Assembly: GCA_021163545.1 (NCBI GenBank)
Contig: JAGGTU010000006.1
Span: forward strand, 1 to 7,662
Length of the DNA stretch: 7,662 bases
Direction: 5' to 3'
Source of the DNA: a bacterium
GTDB lineage: Bacteria; Patescibacteriota; Minisyncoccia; Minisyncoccales; PEYH01
Below are positions 4,307-7,662 of the stretch, one piece after another. Each line of letters starts with the position of its first letter. The stretch's first letter is position 1. The notes under the pieces were generated by a model. The model was not told where the DNA came from. It did not search any database and was given only the letters and a program-made list of their open reading frames with translations. The position numbers were made by a program, and so were the translations under genes.

Positions 4307-5944
4307 ATGGCTAAGGAGATTCATTACTCAGAAATAGCCAGAAAAAAACTTAAAGCGGGTGTTGATAAGCTTGCAAATGCGGTCAAGGTGACCTTGGGGC
4401 CAAGGGGGAGAAATGTTGTTCTAGATAGAGGGTTTGGTGCTCCAACTATTACTAATGACGGAGTGACGATTGCTAAGGAAATCGAGCTTGAGGACAAAAT
4501 TGAGAATCTGGGAGCTGAAATTGTGAAGGAGGTAGCCTCAAAAACAAACGATGTAGCAGGAGATGGAACAACTACTGCTACAGTTTTGGCTCAGGCAATC
4601 ATCAGCGAAGGTTTAAAAAATGTAGCCGCAGGTGCCAATCCTTTAGCTCTAAAGAGAGGAATTGAAATGGCTACCAAAAAGGCAGTGGAATATTTAAAAA
4701 GCATCTCTAAGCCGGTATCGGGCAAAGAGGAGATAGTAAAAGTGGCCACTATCTCTGCTGAAGATTCCGAATTGGGTAATTTAATAGCCGAGGTCATTGA
4801 TGAGATTGGAAAAGATGGAGTAGTGACAGTTGAGGAGTCCAAAAAATTTGGGCTTGAGAAGGAAATTGTAAAGGGATTGCAATTTGACAGAGGTTATGTT
4901 TCCCCTTATATGGTGACCGATACAGAGCATATGAAGGCAGAGGTGGAAGATCCATATATCCTGATAACCGATCGAAAAATCTCTTCTCTTCAAGATATTC
5001 TGCCGGTTTTAGAAAAAGTTGCCAATACCGGTAAGAAAGATTTAGTTATTATTGCTGATGAAATTGAAGGTGACGCCCTGGCAACCTTAGTTGTAAACAA
5101 ATTAAGAGGAGTATTGAATTGTTTAGCAGTGAAGGCTCCCGGTTTTGGTGATAGGAAAAAAGAAATGCTTCAGGATATTGCGGTGGTAACCGGAGGAAAG
5201 GTTATCTCTGAGGAGACAGGAATGAAGTTGGAGAGCGTTCAATTAGAGGACTTAGGTCGAGCAAGGAAAGTTGTTTCAACTAAAGATAATACAACAATCA
5301 TTGAAGGAAAAGGTAAGAAAGAGGATATTGAGGCAAGAATTCAGCAAATTAGAAACCAAATTAAAGAAACAGAGTCTGAATTTGATAAAGAAAAATTACA
5401 AGAGAGGTTGGGTAAATTATCAGGTGGAGTGGCGGTTATAAAAGTTGGCGCTCCAACAGAGGTTGAACAAAAAACAAGACAGCATAAAGCAGAGGATGCT
5501 TTAGCGGCAACAAAAGCAGCCATTGAAGAGGGAATTGTTCCAGGAGGTGGAGTTGCTCTTTTAAGAGCATCTGAAGCCTTGGAGGAAATTAAAATCAAAG
5601 AGAAAGGCGATTTAGAAAAAGATATAAATACCGGTGTTGAAATTCTCAAAAAAGCAATGGAGGCACCAATTAGACAAATCGCCCAGAATGCTGGGGTTGA
5701 TGCAGGGATTGTTGTGGCTAAGGTAAAAGAGTCAAAAGAGATTGGATTTGGTTTCAACGCTTTGACTCTTGAGTTTGAAGATTTGTTTAAACGAGGTATT
5801 ATTGACCCAACAAAAGTAGTAAGATCGGCTTTGGAAAACGCAGCCTCAGCAGCATCTACTCTTCTGACTACCGAGGCGGTAGTCTCTGAGTTGCCGGAGA
5901 AAGAAAAGGAGAAGGCATCTCCGGGACTAGGAGAGGAATACTAA
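4307..5944 (+). CDS. groEL: Chaperonin GroEL (Hsp60)
   Basis: This 545-residue protein is a complete group I chaperonin, an ATP-driven double-ring folding chamber working with GroES. Equatorial ATP-site motifs are LGPRGRNVVLD (30-40), TNDGVTIAKE (49-58, D51 matching E. coli D52), GDGTTTAT (85-92), the hydrolysis aspartate in AEDALAATKAA (D397, matching D398) and PGGGVALLRA (412-421). The apical domain (about 190-375) includes DRGYVSPYMV (194-203). The equatorial fold closes with DPTKVVRSALENAASAAS (500-517) and TTEAVVSELP (521-530). The tail is short and charged (EKEKEKASPGLGEEY) and lacks the Gly-Gly-Met repeats of many GroELs. The start is fixed by the conserved MAKEIHYS N-terminus. It is second in the operon and is followed by a strong terminator. 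Confidence 0.98.
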   Translation: MAKEIHYSEIARKKLKAGVDKLANAVKVTLGPRGRNVVLDRGFGAPTITNDGVTIAKEIELEDKIENLGAEIVKEVASKTNDVAGDGTTTATVLAQAIISEGLKNVAAGANPLALKRGIEMATKKAVEYLKSISKPVSGKEEIVKVATISAEDSELGNLIAEVIDEIGKDGVVTVEESKKFGLEKEIVKGLQFDRGYVSPYMVTDTEHMKAEVEDPYILITDRKISSLQDILPVLEKVANTGKKDLVIIADEIEGDALATLVVNKLRGVLNCLAVKAPGFGDRKKEMLQDIAVVTGGKVISEETGMKLESVQLEDLGRARKVVSTKDNTTIIEGKGKKEDIEARIQQIRNQIKETESEFDKEKLQERLGKLSGGVAVIKVGAPTEVEQKTRQHKAEDALAATKAAIEEGIVPGGGVALLRASEALEEIKIKEKGDLEKDINTGVEILKKAMEAPIRQIAQNAGVDAGIVVAKVKESKEIGFGFNALTLEFEDLFKRGIIDPTKVVRSALENAASAASTLLTTEAVVSELPEKEKEKASPGLGEEY

Positions 5945-5982
5945 TTCAAAACAACCCCGCCTTTTGGCGGGGTTGTTTTGAA
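5945..5982 (+). terminator. Strong hairpin terminator after groEL
   Basis: A perfect 17-bp stem (5945-5961 / 5966-5982) with a TTTT loop and a GC core CCCCGCC/GGCGGGG. The outer stem is an A-tract on the left and a TTGTTTTG stretch on the right, so the T-run is within the 3' arm. It begins immediately after the groEL TAA and ends the groESL transcript. Confidence 0.9.
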
Positions 5983-6001
5983 GCTTGGATTATTTTATAC
6001 T
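5973..6001 (+). promoter_or_regulatory. Probable lemA promoter
   Basis: TTGTTT (5973-5978) - 17 bp - TATACT (5996-6001, 5 of 6). The -35 box lies in the 3' arm of the groEL terminator. It would start RNA near 6008, about 18 nt before the lemA ATG. The -10 is good; the -35 is weak. Confidence 0.5.
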
Positions 6002-6025
6002 TCAATAAAGAATTAAAATATATTT

Positions 6026-6580
6026 ATGAACTATCTTACACTTTTATTTGTCATCCTTGGTTTGATTATTCTCTGGTTCATTTTTATTTTCAACAAACTT
6101 ATCAGACTCAAAAATAGGGCAAAAGAGGCTTGGTCAGATATTGAGGTTCAATTAAAAAGAAGGCACAATTTAATTCCCAATTTAGTTGAAACAGTAAAAG
6201 GATATGCTGCCCATGAAAGTGAAGTATTAGAGAAAGTAACTCAAGCACGAACAAGAGCAATGGACGCCAAGACGCCAAAAGAAAAAGGTGAGGCAGAGAA
6301 TATGCTCACTCACACTTTAAAAACCCTTTTTGCCGTAGCAGAAAACTATCCTGACTTAAAAGCCTCTCAAAACTTTTTAGAACTCCAAAGAGAATTACGA
6401 GACACAGAAGATAAAATTCAGGCGGCAAGACGATTTTATAATGCTAATGTAAGAGATCTTAACATAGCCATTGAGAGCTTTCCTTCCAATATAGTTGCTA
6501 AACTCTTTGGTTTCAAAAAAATGGATCTCTTTGAAATTGAAGAAGCAGAAGAAAGAAAAGTTCCAAAAATTAAATTCTAA
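6026..6580 (+). CDS. lemA: LemA family membrane protein
   Basis: The 184-residue product matches LemA in length and layout: a short outside N-terminus, one membrane helix (about 4-23), then a long alpha-helical bundle. Family motifs are AWSDIEVQLKRRHNLIPNLV (35-54), AENYPDLKAS (105-114), a helix with LQRELRDTEDKIQAARRFYN (120-139) and FPSNIVAKLFGF (152-163). The molecular function of LemA is unsettled; it often sits beside HtpX-like proteases, as here, and is thought to belong to membrane quality control. The ATG is placed directly before the helix. No Shine-Dalgarno site is seen, and the predicted leader is short. Its stop codon lies in the left arm of the following palindrome, and htpX follows at 113 nt on the same strand. 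Confidence 0.93.
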   Translation: MNYLTLLFVILGLIILWFIFIFNKLIRLKNRAKEAWSDIEVQLKRRHNLIPNLVETVKGYAAHESEVLEKVTQARTRAMDAKTPKEKGEAENMLTHTLKTLFAVAENYPDLKASQNFLELQRELRDTEDKIQAARRFYNANVRDLNIAIESFPSNIVAKLFGFKKMDLFEIEEAEERKVPKIKF

Positions 6581-6684
6581 ATTCAAAATCCGAAACTCTA
6601 AACAAATCCAAATGACAAAAATTCAAAATTCGAAACATTTAATTTTGAAATTGTTTAGAATTTAGATATTAGAATTTAGGATTT
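6572..6684. repeat. AT-rich imperfect palindrome with 7-bp rhythm between lemA and htpX
   Basis: Arms 6572-6605 and 6651-6684 are reverse complements at 27 of 34 positions. Each arm reads as heptamers of the type TAAATTC (TAAATTC, AAAATCC, GAAACTC, TAAACAA on the left). Inside is a second perfect stem, TTCAAAATT (6622-6630) / AATTTTGAA (6641-6649), with a 10-nt loop. AAATTCAAAAT-type words recur through the gap. It begins in the last codons of lemA and ends 9 nt before the htpX ATG. Low-complexity AT repeats of this type may be dispersed through the genome; alternatively it folds in the mRNA and covers the htpX start region. Confidence 0.75.
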
Positions 6685-6693
6685 TAAAAAGCT

Positions 6694-7590
6694 ATGCCAA
6701 CTCTTTATACCTTAAAGGACACAAATATCCGAAAAACATATCTTTTAATTACCATCTTTTTGCTTTTTATAATTGGCATCGGATGGATTTTAAGTTATTT
6801 ATTTGAAAGACCAGAGATTTTAATTATCGCAGCTATTTTTGCTATTTTGACAAGTATTACTTCTTATTGGTATTCAGATAAAGTCGTTCTTTATATGACA
6901 AGAGCAAGACCCGTGAAAAGGGAAGATAATCCAGAACTTTATCGCATTGTTGAAAATCTTTGCATTACAGCGGGTCTGCCAATGCCAAAAATTTACATTT
7001 TAGACGAAGAACAGCCAAATGCATTTGCAACCGGAAGAGATCCTAATCATTCTGTGGTAGCAGTAACTCGAGGATTGCTTAAGATGTTGGAACGTTCAGA
7101 ACTTGAGGGAGTGATTGCTCATGAATTATCCCATATCAAAAATCGTGATATGCTTCTTCAAACTGTAGTGGTAGTGTTAGCCGGAATGCTTTCAATAGCC
7201 TGCGAGATTTTTCTGAGAAGTCTTTGGTGGGGTGGGGGAGGAAGAAGAAAGAGAGAAGAGAATAATATTTTTTATCTTTTGGGTTTGATTGCTATAATTT
7301 TAGCTCCAATTGCAGCTACTTTAATACGACTTGCCATTTCAAGAAAGAGAGAATTTTTGGCAGATGCTACAGGTGCACTTTTGACAAGGTATCCAGAAGG
7401 GTTGGCAAGAGCTTTGGAGAAAATTGCATCTGATCCGCACCCAATGAGAGTTGCAACTTCTGCAACTGCTCATTTATTTATTGCCAATCCTTTTAGAGGC
7501 AAACAGAGTAAAAGTTGGTTTGTCAAACTTTTCATGACACATCCTCCAGTAGAAGAGAGAATAAAAGCCTTAAGAGAAATGCAAATTTAG
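6694..7590 (+). CDS. htpX: HtpX-like membrane zinc metalloprotease (M48)
   Basis: The 298-residue product is a typical HtpX-type M48 protease that cleaves damaged membrane proteins at the inner face of the plasma membrane. Two N-terminal helices (about 14-36 and 40-60) precede the protease domain with LCITAGLPMPKIYILDEEQPNAFATG (89-114). The zinc site is HELSH (143-147; H143, E144, H147) plus E220 in REFLADATGA (219-228). Two more helices lie at about 153-173 and 192-214, with a glycine/arginine loop (WWGGGGRRKR, 178-187) between. The C-terminal THPPVEERI (282-290) is the family's usual end. All catalytic residues are present. The start ATG is close to the first helix; an AGGA lies 12 nt upstream, too far for a good ribosome site and inside the palindrome's right arm. 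It follows lemA on the same strand, a common pairing. Confidence 0.95.
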   Translation: MPTLYTLKDTNIRKTYLLITIFLLFIIGIGWILSYLFERPEILIIAAIFAILTSITSYWYSDKVVLYMTRARPVKREDNPELYRIVENLCITAGLPMPKIYILDEEQPNAFATGRDPNHSVVAVTRGLLKMLERSELEGVIAHELSHIKNRDMLLQTVVVVLAGMLSIACEIFLRSLWWGGGGRRKREENNIFYLLGLIAIILAPIAATLIRLAISRKREFLADATGALLTRYPEGLARALEKIASDPHPMRVATSATAHLFIANPFRGKQSKSWFVKLFMTHPPVEERIKALREMQI

Positions 7591-7642
7591 AATAATAAAT
7601 CGCAAATAAAAATTGAAAAATAAAAATTAAAAATTACTTAAT

Positions 7643-7662
7643 GGAGGGGTGCCGGAGCGGAC
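7643..7662 (+). tRNA. Partial tRNA, probably tRNA-Ser (5' end only)
   Basis: The last 20 nt fit a tRNA 5' end: acceptor GGAGGGG (1-7), U8, G9, a D-stem beginning CCG, A14-G15 and the G18-G19 pair. GGAGGGGTGCC is a common start for bacterial serine tRNAs. The anticodon is off the edge, so identity is provisional. The 52-nt gap after htpX (7591-7642) is almost pure A/T, with AAATAAAAATT written twice; I see no clear promoter or terminator in it. Confidence 0.75.

Noticed and set aside
4591..5757. Leftward open frames inside groEL (83, 70 and 138 residues)
   Set aside because: Antisense shadows of a strongly conserved gene, with no own signals.
7613..7640. tRNA promoter TTGAAA-N16-TACTTA
   Set aside because: The -10 box would end 2 nt before the tRNA, placing the RNA start inside the tRNA body.

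Overview
The window looks like a stretch of chromosome from a bacterium of the Candidate Phyla Radiation (Patescibacteria), most likely a parcubacterium. The clues are AT-rich DNA, short and overlapping genes, few Shine-Dalgarno sites, and a peptidoglycan-binding domain of a style I associate with Parcubacteria (YPEGKVTGYFG ... GRVGPATRAKLNE). The lineage is an inference. TGA is used as an ordinary stop at 3837-3839, so nothing suggests the SR1/Gracilibacteria recoding.

The left half (1-3388, minus strand) reads as one gene cluster. It runs from a PF04020 'holin-IV' membrane protein, to secG (overlapping by 8 nt), to a membrane-anchored peptide-type substrate-binding protein (1 nt gap, TTG start), and then, after a 153-nt gap holding a CpG-rich imperfect palindrome, to a bifunctional phosphoglucose/phosphomannose isomerase that runs off the left edge. 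The substrate-binding protein carries a whole peptidoglycan-binding domain inserted in its second half. No ABC permease or ATPase lies nearby.

At 3400-3460 two divergent sigma70-type promoters sit with their -35 hexamers exactly abutting, forming the palindrome GTCAATTGAC. The leftward one drives the secG cluster from an almost leaderless start. The rightward one drives a self-contained gene for a 112-residue four-helix membrane protein of unknown function, with the only strong Shine-Dalgarno site in the window and its own terminator, whose stem overlaps the stop codon.

The right half (3856-7662, plus strand) holds groES-groEL behind a promoter and a CIRCE operator (HrcA-type heat-shock control), closed by a perfect 17-bp hairpin terminator. 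Then come lemA and htpX, a common pair of membrane quality-control genes, separated by a 113-bp AT-rich imperfect palindrome with a 7-bp rhythm. The window ends in the first 20 nt of a tRNA, probably tRNA-Ser. The common theme is envelope and protein quality control: secretion (SecG), folding (GroESL), membrane proteolysis (HtpX/LemA) and uptake or wall binding. Nothing here is a clearly new defence or mobile system. The most unusual items are the wall-binding insertion in the transporter protein, the two intergenic palindromes, and the back-to-back promoters.
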